Shown: positions 33,566 through 43,835 of the stretch, in pieces
Layout of the letters: each line of letters begins with the position of its first letter
Position numbering within the stretch: the stretch's first letter is position 1
From: Paralithodes platypus
Taxonomy: Eukaryota > Arthropoda > Malacostraca > Decapoda > Lithodidae
Reading direction: 5' to 3'
DNA: 64,000 bases
Assembly (NCBI GenBank): GCA_032716605.1
Contig: CM064573.1
Coordinates: 3,350,792-3,414,791 of the forward strand
Program-made: the position numbers and the translations under genes
The notes under the pieces: generated by a model
The model's database searches: none
Told to the model about the DNA's origin: nothing
The model's input: only the letters and a program-made list of their open reading frames with translations

Positions 33566-33993
33566 TGTCCGACGTATGTAAACAAAGCCTGTCGGAGGCG
33601 ACGCGCGCACCTCTGGAAGCAAGCAGACGTCGGAGCTTTGTTGTTGTGTGGTCTGCTAAGACAGATTCAGTCTTGAAAAGTGTGTCACATTGTTAAAATC
33701 GCGGAAAAATGCGCTCCACGGAAATTGTCATCACAACTGAACCAGTTGACTTGGAGAGCTCTACTCAATGCCAGTCTACAGATTGGAAACCACAGTACAT
33801 TTAGACATGCGTGGGGATTTTCTAGCAGTTAAAATAACAAAGATACGGTAGCCTAGGCGTAGACGTTTTTCTGCCATATCGCTCGGATCTCAACAACGTC
33901 CTTAGGATAGCGAGCCCGTGCGGGAACGGTTAAAGTAACTGCGAACCATGCTCTTTTCGCACGGAATATTAAATGGGTATCCTTGGCTGTAAT

Positions 33994-34637
33994 ATATTAT
34001 TTTATACTTTCCCAGTGACCCGCTGGACCAGGTTACTCAATGATGCCATAAATTACGGCGAAGTGAGAGGCAAAACAAACTAATAAATTAATGGCTTATT
34101 CGTGTCATGACTTCATAACTTATTCATAGTCTAATTGTTGTATGTTATGTTACCTAATTATGACCGTTTTGGAGTTCTAATAGCGCTAGAATTACAATGT
34201 TGGGATCTAGGATAAGACAGTCAGAGGAAGATAAGGTAATGTGTTGTAAATGTTTTGAGTATCCTTGGTGAAGAAAGATTATACTGTATAATTATGAAAT
34301 GAATATGGAGTGAATTGCAGAGAATAAAAAAACAACACATGAACAGGAATTGAGAGCTCATGGCTCAAGGACTAAATGTTTATCTAATTTGACTGCAAAC
34401 TTACTGATTATGCAGGGTGTGAAACGAAAGCCGAGTCCTTTATTTGAAGTCCTTATTAATGCCTATGTAAAGATAATATTGTGGTTTATAGTTCAAATTC
34501 TGGGCTTGGAAGTGATATAATGACCAAGACAATGCTATTTCATGTTAATTTTCTTGTATGCCTTCTCATATTCATTCGTCTTTAAAACAAACTTGCTGCG
34601 GTTTGACACACTGTGATTATGTATTATATTCTTCCAG
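33994..34637. other. Unannotated sequence upstream of the first PANK exon seen
   Basis: AT-rich, no repeat recognised. 34620-34637 is a polypyrimidine tract ending ttcttccag, the acceptor of the next exon. Confidence 0.4.
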
Positions 34638-34890
34638 ACAATGCCAGCGGAGAGAAAAACAAGCGGGGAGCCAAGTAGAGGGGCGACCGGTGAAACAAGT
34701 AGAGTGACGAGCGGCGAGGAGAGTGGTAAAAAGGTGATCAAACTGAACAGCGGCGAGGGGAGAGACCCTGGTGTTACCAGCCATGACGAGACCCCCTCTA
34801 CCAATGGCCACCACTCGGAAGCCCTGGACAGAACACACAGAGAGATGAACGGAGCCACTTCACATCATCTGTCCCAAGACCCCACACCTC
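34638..34890 (+). CDS. PANK: PANK, probable N-terminal exon
   Basis: Acceptor ttcttccag ends at 34637; donor gtaagt at 34891. From ATG 34641 it reads 83 codons plus one base: MPAERKTSGEPSRGATGE, rich in Ser, Thr, Gly and charged residues, with no fold. The one leftover base pairs in phase with the two bases before PWFGMDIGG at 43056. Long disordered N-terminal extensions are known in animal pantothenate kinases, where they influence localisation and regulation. The acceptor just 3 bases before the ATG means at least one upstream exon exists; it could be untranslated or could extend the protein. Assignment rests on splice signals, phase and position, since this part is not conserved. Confidence 0.65.
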
Positions 34891-35479
34891 GTAAGTTTAA
34901 ATAGACTTCTTGTCACATTAACCCATCGCGTTCGACTTGTGGACCAACAGCCATTACTATACAAAATTGCCTTGCTATTGGCACTGTCTTGGTATGGCAC
35001 TGCCGAGGCTGGTGGGACGCGGATAGGTGCCACAGGGAACTCTACTAGCCTTACCTGGGCTCTGTTTGGTGACATGCCAGAGTCAGCCACAGTGTTACAT
35101 GGTGGGGCAGTGTTGTGGCAGGATTTTGTTGTTCTAAATTCCAAGTTGTGTAATGTATAGTAGAGAGTTGTTGTAGCACTGTTGAGGCTGGTGTGGTTTG
35201 CAGATGCAGGTGCTGCAGTTGGACTTACTGGAGTCTTGCTGTGGCACGGTTAGCTACTATGCCAATATCAGCCAAAGTGATGACATGATGGGGCGGTGTT
35301 GTGAAGGGACTTTATTGTATTATATTCCAACTGCGAAAAGGAACCACATCTGAGCCATAACAATGTATATACTGTAATGGTAAAAGATATTAAAATGTTG
35401 TGTGTATGTATGTTTGAACCTTCCCGCCACCCCTGAACCAGCTGGAATATCGTATTTTCATAATTTTGGCACGCTTATA

Positions 35480-35605
35480 AATACGTGGCCGGACATTTGG
35501 CCGAACGGACATTTGGCCGAACGGACATTTGGCCGAACGGTTAGGTTAGGTTAGGTTAGGGTCTGTCAGCCAAATGTCAGTTCGGCCAAATGTCCGTCGG
35601 CAATC
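35480..35605. repeat. Foldback with TTAGG spacer
   Basis: Three copies of cggacatttggccgaa, then (TTAGG)4-like sequence at about 35540-35561, then the inverted copies (ttcggccaaatgtccg). Located in the first visible PANK intron. Confidence 0.8.
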
Positions 35606-35707
35606 CGTCCGGGAGCCTATAAATAAAGTATGCAAAGTGTTATATGTATATCCCGAGGCAGTACTTTCTTACAGTTTCTTACAGTAGATCCTCTGGAAAA
35701 AGGCAAA

Positions 35708-36500
35708 CTAGGCCTGTGTATCCAGCTCAGTACCAGTACTTGCACTGCTGCGGTCGTTCACGGTGTTGGCGGCGGCGGTGACAGACGCAACATTTTTACT
35801 ATTCTGTATTTTTGCTTTATAATCAAACTTCAAATCTTGTCTTCCCCATGCTTTATCAAGATTACTTTCAAACTCCCTTATTGATTCGGAATCGACTACA
35901 TACTGGGGCAGTGCGTTCCACTCATTTACCACTCTATCACAAAATGAGTTCTTTGCCTTCTCAAGCCTATTTCTTTTTTTGTAAATTTTCTTTGAGTGTC
36001 CTCTCGTTCTTGTTCCCTCCCGCATCATGAAGATACCTTCACACACATCCTCATCATACTTTCCTGACACTATCTTAAAAGTCTCTATCATATCCCCTCT
36101 CTTTCTCCTATATGCCAGTGTCGGAAGCCCCAGTGTCCTCAACCTCTGCTCATAGCCCGCATTCTTCAACGTTGGTACTAGCTTGCTAGCTCTCCTCTGC
36201 ACTTTCTCCACTGCGTCTATATCCTTTACCATATATGGAGCCCACACCTGGTTTGCATATTCCAGGTGCGGCCTAACCAGCGCTGTATAGAGATTCCTGA
36301 AGATTTCTTCGTCAAGTGACACAAATGTCCTCCTTATCAGCCCTACAGTTCTATTGGCTTTGTTTATCTTTTCCGCTAAATGTTCTGAGAAATTTAACTT
36401 ATTGTCTATCACTACTCCTATATCCTTTTCTGCATTCACTTCCTCCATTGCTTCATACATACTGTATCCTACCTTGTCTATCTTGCTTGTCCCAATCCGC
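35708..36500 (-). pseudogene. LINE C reverse transcriptase, C-terminal part
   Basis: Reads LRIGTSKIDKVGYSMYEAME, DIGVVIDNKLNFSEHLAEKI, then NLYTALVRPHLEYANQVWAP and a CR1-type tail (RKRGDMIETFKIVSGKYD; NEWNALPQYVVDS). The open frame beginning at 36586 starts inside the MITE. Separated from the palm domain by the MITE at 36506-36878. Confidence 0.85.
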
Positions 36501-36505
36501 AGGTA

Positions 36506-36878
36506 CAGTAGGGTCTCACATAAAACGAGTTTATGGTCGATAAACGAGGGCGTTTTATGCGATTTCGTTTTATGTGAACACAGCATTTTGGTGGCCCAAT
36601 ATCGTCAATGTTCACTGGAAGCGTAAATTTCCTTCAGGAGCGTACGATATTTTGTACGATATTTCGGCGTTTTATATGAAAGCGTACGATATTTTGTACG
36701 TTTTGTACGATATTTCGGCGCTCTATATGAAAACTCCTCGGATTTGCCCCACTTTGGCGGCGGACTCGTTTTATGTGATCACATTCGTTCTGATCGAAAA
36801 TTAAATATTAATATTTTAGGTCGGTCGTTTTAATCGAGACTCGTTTTATGCGAACACGTTTTATGCGGGACCCTACTG
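36506..36878. repeat. Tc1/mariner- or pogo-like MITE with TA duplication, inside LINE C
   Basis: TA at 36504-36505 and 36879-36880. Left end CAGTAGGGTCTCACATAAAA; right end inward CAGTAGGGTCCCGCATAAAA. The interior repeats tacgatatttcggcg twice. No ORF. The insert splits the LINE C reverse transcriptase frame. Confidence 0.85.
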
Positions 36879-37680
36879 TACTTGCATTTTTTGGATGAAA
36901 AGGCATTAACCAATGCTCTGACCATCCCTTCATGCCCTCCACATCTCCTTGAAGCAAACCCACATCTTCCTTACTCCTCACTCTTCTATACAGCTTAGTG
37001 TCATCCGCATACAGGTATACCTCACTTCCATTAGTTATAACTTCAGGTAAGTCGTTGATAAATATAACGAACAGTAGTGGTCCCAACACAGATCCCTGAG
37101 GAACCCCACTTGTAATTTCCCTCCACCCCGAGCCTTTTCCGTTCACCAGCACCCTCTGTCTCCGATCTTTCAAGAAGGCTTCTATCCATTTCACACATTT
37201 CTCCCCTATATTATAGCTTCTAACTTTCTCTATTAACCTTTTATGTGGGACCTTATCGAAGGCCTTCATAAAATCACAATATACTAAGTCTATTACATCA
37301 CCATCCTCTAGAATTTGCATCCAATCATCTACCACTTTAATTAGCTGTAGTACCGTCGACCTCCCCGGCAAGAATCCGAACTGTCTCCCACTGAAAAGTT
37401 GGTTTGATTTCATATGCTCCATTATTCCTTCTCTAATTACCGTTTCCATTAGTTTACACGCAACACTTGTCAAACTAACTGGTCTATAATTTCCTGGGTC
37501 ATTTCTCTTTCCCTTCTTAAATATAGCTGTTATGTTCGCCTCTCTCCAGTCCATCGGGATTTGTCCTGTATTAAACGATACCTCAAATAACATTTTCAAT
37601 GGCTCTACTAACATCTCACCTCCTTCCTTTATGATTCTTGGGTGTATCCCATCCGGTCCCGGGGACTTACTTCTGTTCAT
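36808..37680 (-). pseudogene. LINE C reverse transcriptase, palm and fingers
   Basis: Reads KSPGPDGIHPRIIKEGG, FKKGKRNDPGNYRPVSLTS, RQFGFLPGRSTVLQLI, VYCDFMKAFDKVPHKRL (catalytic Asp), SGVPQGSVLGPLLFVIFIND and the catalytic LYADDTKLY. The last ~20 residues of the open frame come from the inserted MITE. A frame break upstream (37680-37829) separates it from the endonuclease. Confidence 0.9.
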
Positions 37681-37828
37681 TTTTTCTATAGCCCTTCTTA
37701 TTCTAGCATGGGAAAACTCTTATTAGTTCTAGTGCTGGTGCCTGTTTGATGGGAATATTTGGCACTGCATCATCCGACTCTACTGTTAGTACCCCCCCAA
37801 AGTATTTCCCCAGCACCTCTGCTTTCTC

Positions 37829-39268
37829 CTAATCCGTCTCCGCTCTACTCCCATCATCCAACCCCCCTACCAGCTCCGGGATCCCTACTCTTCTCGTTAA
37901 CTTTTCCTGAATGTACTTCCAGAATATTTTTGGATTATCCTTCACGTTTCTTGCAATCTCTCTCTCCCTTTCCTTTACCCCCCTCCTTGTCTCCCACCTT
38001 ATTTTATTGTTTATCTGTCTACGTTCCAAATCCACTACTTTAGCTTCTATACTAGACCCCCTGTTCTTTTTTAACACTTTTAATCTATCCCACAATCGTT
38101 TCTTTCTTCTTATCAAAGTCCACAGCTTTCTTTTCATTGGTAATTCTGGGTTCGTTCTTTTCCTCAATTTTGTTTTATCCTTATATTCCCTTACTGGTAC
38201 ACATTTGGATATAACATCCTCCAGTTTGACTCTAAACTTCCTCCACATTCCTTCAGCGTCTTCACCGTTCAAGTATTCCCCCCAGTCAATGTCCAGACAC
38301 CTTCTCAGCAGCTCATAATCTGCTCTGTCATACATGTATATTTTTTTATTGCTTCTATCATCCCTCTCTGTTTTAATATTGCAACTAAAACTTATACAGG
38401 CATGGTCACTACGACCTATAGGCCTATCCACATTATGTTCCACTATATCCTCCTCATTGCTAAAAATTAAATCACGTACACTCCCCTGCTTCCCATCTCT
38501 ATATCTTGTCATCTCTGTAATATGTTGCGTTAAAAAACAATCTCTTACTTTCTCTGTAAACTTGTTTTCCAGGCTACACTGTCCCGCTGGAGTAGTACAA
38601 TTTGCCCAGTTGATCCTTGGCAAATTGAAATCGCCAATTAAAATCTTATATTTGTTCTCTCTATCATCTATTTCCTCTATTGCTTTCAGTAGGTTATCAT
38701 CCTCTTCCCTACTATTATTTGGGCTTCTGTATATAGAGGCAATTAGAATTGACCCTCTTGTACATTTTACTTCAATACACAAATACTCACAATACTGCTG
38801 TCTCATATCCACCTCATTTACCTTGAGCTCTTTTCTTACATAAATAAACAGTCCTCTTCCAACCTCTGCTCTAATAGCATTCCTCTCGTACAACTCAAAA
38901 CCCTCCAAACTATACTCCACCAGTTCCCTTTCAATTCTAGCATTTTTTGGTCTTACTTCTTGTAAGGCTATGACATCAGGTTTTTCCTCTTCATCCTGCA
39001 ACCTACATATTAGTTCTCTTTTCTTATCCTGTGTAAACACATCAACATTACTAAACATAATCCTTAATCTTTCTACCATTCCTTCAGCAGCTACATCATC
39101 CCGCTCCTCCTGTCTGTGCCCTACTCCCCCCCTCACACTACTGGTACTGGGTCTGCAGCTTCTGTCTCTCTCCGAGATGCTTCCACCCTGCTCTCCACCT
39201 CTGCCACAACTTCTGTCACATTCTTTTCCCTCCCTGCTCTCCTTTTCCCTTCTATTCTTATAAACCAC
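37829..39268 (-). pseudogene. LINE C endonuclease and linker
   Basis: 479 aa. APE-type endonuclease: MFSNVDVFTQDKKRELICRL, VIALQEVRPKNA (catalytic Glu), ILIASIYRSPNNSR, ILIGDFNLPRINW, RDLIFSNEEDIVEHNV and RSDHACISFS. It then carries the basic linker (RKKRLWDRLKVLKKNRGS; NPKIFWKYIQEKL) that precedes the RT in CR1/L2-type ORF2. Confidence 0.85.
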
Positions 39269-39439
39269 TTCCTCAATTTCCCGTCCCTCACTCTCCAGAA
39301 AAACTTCTTCTTATCCTCCTCACCCAACTTTCCATTTTCCTCATCAGCCTTTTCCTGTAGTTCCTTTATTTGTTTTCTTTGTTCTATACTCAAATCCTTC
39401 TTTAATCTTATATGTTTCAGTTCTTCATTTGCGTTTACC

Positions 39440-39890
39440 TTACCTTTGGATACCTTTGGATGTGTTCGCCGCTCTTCTAGCGGCACCAAGGAGCGCGACG
39501 CCCCTCGTTATGGGTGGTGATTTGGTGCAGTAGACTGTTTGAAGCGACAGCTCGCTCCCTTGCGAGGATGGGCTCGTCTGGCACTTTTTGCAGTTCGACA
39601 TCTAGGGCTCTCTTGAAGTTGTCTAACGAGATGTCCCTCATGTCTCTTACTCGCCGTGGGAGTTTGTTGAAGAGACGTGGGCCTCTGTGTGATAACCAGC
39701 CCTCTCGCAGAGAGCCCATAGCACCCCTGTTATTCATCTGGGGGATTTCGCATTCCCAGCCTCTCCTATCACTGAATTTCATGACTATCGGAGTATGTAG
39801 GTTTGGTACTAAACCCTCTGCGATTTTCCACGTGTATATTATTAGGTAACGTTCTCTTCTACGTTCCAGTGAGTTAGTCTCCAACTAAAA
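39440..39890 (-). mobile_element. 3' fragment of another CR1-like LINE (family K) within LINE C ORF1
   Basis: The frame 39884-39477 reads RRRERYLIIYTWKIAEGLVP, then GWLSHRGPRLFNKLPRRVRD and NFKRALDVELQKVPDEP, the standard end of a CR1-like RT. The 3' border is a doubled tacctttgga at about 39444-39463, resembling the short terminal repeats of CR1/L2 3' ends. LINE C ORF1-like sequence continues on both sides. Confidence 0.7.
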
Positions 39891-39966
39891 TTTGTCACTG
39901 TCTCTACCACTGCCCTGGTTTTAAACTGTACCCTTATAGGTCTCATCTCCCCCCTTCTATATCTAC

Positions 39967-40650
39967 CTATCCTACTGACTTCCTCCACCTGCCCATCCCA
40001 TCCACATCAACAGCTTTCATGACCTCCTTCACTTTCTCCATATCTCTCACTTTTCTCACTCCATTATCATTCATATGAGCCTTTATATCTCCATGCATGA
40101 TTATACCTCTATCCCTGTCCATGGCCTCCCTCACGACACTCTCCTTGTTCTTCATGACACCTACGACTGCACTCTCAAAACTTTTTTTGTCTTATTCATT
40201 TCCTCCTTTTGTTCTTTCACAATTTCCTCCAAATCCTTAACTTTCTGTTCACCTACCACCGTCCATGCAGTCGACTCCTTCACTTCCTTGAATCGTCCTT
40301 CGTATTCCATCAGCTGCTCCTTTAATGCCACATTCTCTGCTCCCAATTCCTCTACCCTTTTTAATACCATCTCTAGGTTCTTATTAGCTTCCGAAATAGG
40401 CCCACATTCGCTTCCTTCACTAAGCCTAGGCCTATTTCCTGGCCCCCCCCCCCGACGCACCACATAGTTCGCACAATACCTTGATTTTCTCACCAATGAC
40501 CCCCTTCCATTTCTCCGTTTCACTCTTCCACTTTTCCAGATCCTTCACAACATTAATAATCTCTTCGACCTTCCTATCTGTACTCCTAAACCCACGAAAT
40601 CGCTCTAACCTTTCTTCCGACTCCGAGATTCCCGCCGTTCCATCCGCCAT
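39967..40650 (-). pseudogene. LINE C ORF1, coiled-coil protein, broken
   Basis: Three overlapping pieces in different frames: MADGTAGISESEERLERFRG (40650-40432), a long heptad-like coiled coil (MVLKRVEELGAENVALKEQL, 40523-40161) and 40155-39967. ORF1 proteins of this kind bind LINE RNA and trimerise through the coiled coil. A poly-C run at 40441-40454 lies at one frame break. Confidence 0.65.
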
Positions 40651-41134
40651 GTTTGTTTACAATCACTACACTCCAGCTGACCCTTGTTAAACTACTCGTT
40701 TTACAATATAAGTTATTATATAACTCACCCCTCCACCACACCAATTTTTCCCCCTAGCACTTCACCAGTCCTTCCTCTCCTCGCTCGCTCAGTATGTTCT
40801 CGATATTCCGTTATATTTAATCTTGCACATGATAATATGTCGGAGCTCAAAAACTACGTCCACCTTCCACCACCGCCTGACCGTACTTGTTACTATCTTG
40901 TGAAGTGTGAAGGCTAGAACACTTTAGACAAAGTGGTTCAGTTTTTAGGTGAAATTTGTGAGCCAGTTATGACGGCCGCTACCCTGAAATCTAGTGAGAG
41001 CTGGAGTTATGGGATGTTTGGATATACATAGGCCTATTAAATTGTAAAACTTGCAAAATAAACAAACCAAAACTGGGACGACACAAGATAAATGCAATTT
41101 AATGGCCTAACCTAGGTTATGTACATATCAGAGG

Positions 41135-42090
41135 TAGTGTGTATGTATGTATGTATGTACTATATACTCAGGCCCAATCCCCACTTTTCCTTTGGGGGGG
41201 GGGGGGTACTCAAGACAGAGCCCGAATAGGGATAACATAACAGAAAACAATGAACACACAAAAACAAAATACAAATTCACACACATTTAGGTCATCCAGG
41301 AGAAGACCCAGAGACCAGGGTCACCAAGGTCCCTCCAGCACTCCCCTGGCCCCCGACTATCTGGAGAGGTTCCGATCTCAGCAGGTAGATATGCAGCGAA
41401 GTCGAAACCACAAGCCCACCCACCACACTTCCAGGCGCATCCTTCATATAAACCGTCTCCCTGGGCCAGGCGCCTGATGGACTATTATCTAGTCCAACTT
41501 GCGCCCGACCCCTTCCCCCAAATGACCACATGTTCACTCATCTATTCACAAGTATTCTCCATTCATTCCTGTTTATTACTACTCCCTTTGCCTGATCTAT
41601 AGTCATTCCTCTATCATCCAAAGCTTGTCTTACACAGTCTCTCCATCTCAATGGGGGTCTTCCTTCCCCTCTATCTCCCCTTGTATCTGACTCATATATT
41701 CTCTTTGTAAGCCTTTCATCTTTCATTCATTCAACATGACCATACCAGCTCAGCACCCTTCTGTCCACTCTGGCCGACAAATGTTCCTGCTGGCCCACTC
41801 TCGTACGTATCTCTTCATTCCTCAATCTGTCTCTACGAGTAACTCCACACATACTCCTCAAGCAGCTCATCTCCATCACATCCAGCTTTCTTCTCTCCTT
41901 TTCCTTCAGAGCCCATGTCTCAGCCCCATACATCACTGTTGGCACAACGATTCCTTGATACATTGCACTTTTTACTTTCATTCCGAGATTTCTCACTTTC
42001 CACATACTTCCCATGCTCCGAAAACCTTCCTCACTCACTGTTATTTTGCGATGGGTGAAGACTAGAACATTGTACATCAACTTTCCATCT
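41135..42090 (-). mobile_element. LINE family D, 3' part with 3' UTR and (TACA) tail
   Basis: Coding fragments at 42080-41538, then a GC-rich 3' UTR (41537-41200) and a tail of gtatgtatgtatgtatgta at about 41140-41160. The 3' UTR recurs at 49010-49295, 52395-52880 (plus strand), 56285-56370 and 56510-56900. The poly-G run near 41198-41208 may be assembly-sensitive. Confidence 0.7.
41538..42080 (-). pseudogene. LINE D RT C-terminal fragments
   Basis: Two pieces separated by a stop near 41727: KVKSAMYQGIVVPTVMYGAE, then MSCLRSMCGVTRRDRLRNEE and LSWYGHVE (42080-41727), and MKDERLTKRIYESDTRG...RPPLRWRDCV (41726-41538). This is the family-wide end of RTE-like and related LINE proteins; it is related to LINE R but distinct. 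Confidence 0.8.
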
Positions 42091-42099
42091 CTAGTTCTT

Positions 42100-42340
42100 C
42101 AGAAGCTTTCTTGTTGGTGAAAACAAATATGAATCTAGGCAAAAACCTCTCCAACAATTTTATTTCCTCATCTTTCCCTCCTCTTTTCAACTCTGACGGC
42201 ACCACTGTCACATCTTCTTCTGACGAAGTTTTAACTCTTTGCTCAAACTTTCGCCAAATCTCCATGGATGATTCCGGCGCTATTCCTCCCTCTGTACTTT
42301 CTGCCTTCTCTGGGCTTAATACTAAGAATGCGTACGGATA
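42100..42340 (+). pseudogene. LINE B relic fragment
   Basis: Reads MNLGKNLSNNFISSSFPPLF, then DGTTVTSSSDEV and SMDDSGAIPPSV, matching the pre-RT linker of LINE B at 45600-45400 in opposite orientation. Decayed and short. Confidence 0.7.
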
Positions 42341-42480
42341 GGATTTTGTATTATCCTTTTATAAAAGTGGTAGTTACAGTAACTCCTTGGCTCCGGTCAA
42401 GAAATCACGCCTCCAGTCACCCCAACATGTCTTATACACCTCTTTTTATACCTGCTGTATCTCTGTAAATATTGCATGTT

Positions 42481-42576
42481 GAATATTTAATCATATATCA
42501 TGATCACGTACCATCATTCAACTTGAGTAGAATATTTAATCATATATCATGATCACGTACCATCATTCAACTTGAG
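42481..42576 (+). repeat. Tandem duplication, 46-bp unit
   Basis: aatatttaatcatatatcat, then gatcacgtaccatcattcaa, then cttgag occurs twice in direct succession with no visible difference. Confidence 0.85.
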
Positions 42577-42840
42577 AATGGTGTGAGCCACGCGAGAGTG
42601 ATAAACAAATTTTCAGTCTGACCTACTGCTTGAGCGTACATGCATGTGCTGATGAGTTCGTTCCATACGACTAAAACTCACTGTGTGTGTGTGTGTATGT
42701 GTGTGCGTTGTGAGTATCTATGCCGGGGGTTAGGCAAGACGTACTCACTCACTATCTCACACTGATAAAAGTAGGCAGTTCACTGACGCGTGTTGTGTGA
42801 TAGGGGGAGATGGTTGGGGGTGCATGTCCCAATACAATAC

Positions 42841-43113
42841 CGTATATTATTTATTTCCCAGTGATGGCTTAATTTGGGATAGATATAGAAGTTACATTAA
42901 AGTATTTAAATATAGTGGTGTATATATCAAATCCAATGCAATATATTATGTCTTTAATTTCTCAGCGATGCCTTGGTTTGGGATGGATATAGGGACCCTG
43001 ACTAAACTGGTATACTTTGAATCCAATGCAATATATTATGTCTTTGATTTCTCAGCGATGCCTTGGTTTGGGATGGACATTGGAGGTACCCTGACTAAAC
43101 TGGTATACTTTGA
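42841..43113 (+). repeat. Tandem copies of the PANK splice acceptor and exon start
   Basis: Copy 2 is the functional one (43021-43113, 93 bp). Copy 1 (42931-43020, 90 bp) has the same intron end, acceptor ttctcag and codons for MPWFGMDIG, but lacks one Gly codon. A third, decayed copy (about 42841-42930, ttcccagtgatggcttaattt) precedes it. The frame is open from copy 1 into copy 2. Confidence 0.85.
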
Positions 43114-43234
43114 ACCCACTGATCTAAGTGAGGCGGAGGAGGAGAGCGAGGTGGAGACCATAAAGAACATCCGCCGGTACCTCAAGAGCAACTCCGCTTA
43201 TGGTGAGACGGGACACAGAGATGCTCACTTGCAG
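43056..43234 (+). CDS. PANK: PANK exon: start of kinase domain
   Basis: Acceptor ctcag ends at 43055; donor gtggga at 43235. Encodes [20 protein letters not shown], then [19 protein letters not shown] and [14 protein letters not shown] is the nucleotide phosphate-binding loop of the acetate/sugar kinase fold, and the sequence follows animal pantothenate kinases residue for residue over much of its length. The enzyme phosphorylates pantothenate with ATP, the committed step to coenzyme A. The exon ends in phase 0. The ORF reads through upstream tandem copies of its own start, so an alternative acceptor at 42965 would add 30 residues in frame. Confidence 0.95.
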
Positions 43235-43264
43235 GTGGGAATGTGTTGTTACCTTTTTAGTCTG

Positions 43265-43610
43265 TTTTGGTCTTTAAGGTTTAACCCTATTCGGTGCAGG
43301 GCTGGTCTTTTTGTATCCTCCCTTTTTATACTCCATTATATTGGAGAATTTAAGACGTTTCACCTCATTAGTTTGGCGATAATAAGACGCTTCAACCCAA
43401 TAAGGTGTCGATATTTCCTGGGCGAGCGATTGCGAGCCTGCAATTTGGGAGAAACCGGCCTTCGGCTGGGACATTTTTCTACCGAAAAATGTACATATTT
43501 AGCTTGAAGGGGGTCTGGGGGGAAGTTATCTTTAGTTTGAAGGGGGTCTGGAGAAGCGTTGTTTTTCATGTCTAGGGGGAAAACTAAAAATACATTGTTC
43601 GAAAATTACA
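43265..43610. repeat. Element G/F-type repeat, partial
   Basis: tttaaccctattcggtgcag, then gaatttaagacgtttcacct, then aaccggccttcggctgggac, then ctaccgaaaaatgtac match element G at 47618-47974. The G terminus is not seen. Sits just inside the intron after the exon at 43056-43234. Confidence 0.55.
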
Positions 43611-43835
43611 AAAACAATTCAAACCCTCAATAATAATTAAACAAAATAATATAACCCCCAAGATGTTGCACCTGATAGTGTTAACTCCTAAAGTACCCTT
43701 GTCCTAAATTGTCCAGTTCTTAATTGGCATTTTTTTTTTTTTTTTTTTTTTTTTCTATGTGATTGAGGGAGGCAAAAGGCATAACTGCCTATAGCGAGTG
43801 CCTCCCCCATAGTTGAAAGAGTGACAGGGCCAAAA

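Larger units (their letters stand above)
32811..33933. mobile_element. Short piggyBac-related element, interrupted by a LINE R fragment
   Basis: TTAA at 32811-32814 and 33930-33933. Left end TTAACCCTTCCCGCCCGGGC; right end inward TTAACCGTTCCCGCACGGGC. No transposase; about 0.5 kb without the LINE. Its right subterminal block (ctctactcaatgccagtcta, about 33759) resembles the piggyBac right end (about 32537, ctctactcaacgcc) and 55548-55728, so it is likely mobilised by the same transposase group. A 15-bp perfect hairpin lies at 32834-32848/32873-32887. Confidence 0.75.
25036..33993. repeat. Palindromic element (about 190 bp) split by two TTAA insertions
   Basis: The left arm is at 25036-25057 plus 32713-32810; the right arm is at 33930-33993. 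When the two TTAA insertions (25054-32716 and 32811-33933) are discounted, the remainder folds on itself: agccaaggatacccctttaa, then tattccgcac, then ggttcgcggttacttta pairs with its inverse with only scattered mismatches. Both inserts are flanked by TTAA and interrupt the arms cleanly. The ends of the palindrome are not flanked by a direct repeat I can recognise. Confidence 0.8.
35690..40800 (-). mobile_element. LINE family C (CR1/L2-like), near full length, decayed
   Basis: Reading minus: coiled-coil ORF1 (40650 to about 39900 and 39489-39133), endonuclease (39268-37829), reverse transcriptase (37680-36808) and RT C-terminal part (about 36500-35708). Frameshifts separate the pieces. Two later insertions are visible: a TA-flanked MITE (36506-36878) and a 3' fragment of another LINE (39440-39890). 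Lies in the PANK intron, opposite strand to the gene. Confidence 0.8.

Noticed and set aside
42959..43020. A separate functional PANK exon
   Set aside because: It is a tandem copy of the next exon's start and lacks one Gly of the DIGGT loop; listed as a duplication, with alternative use left open.
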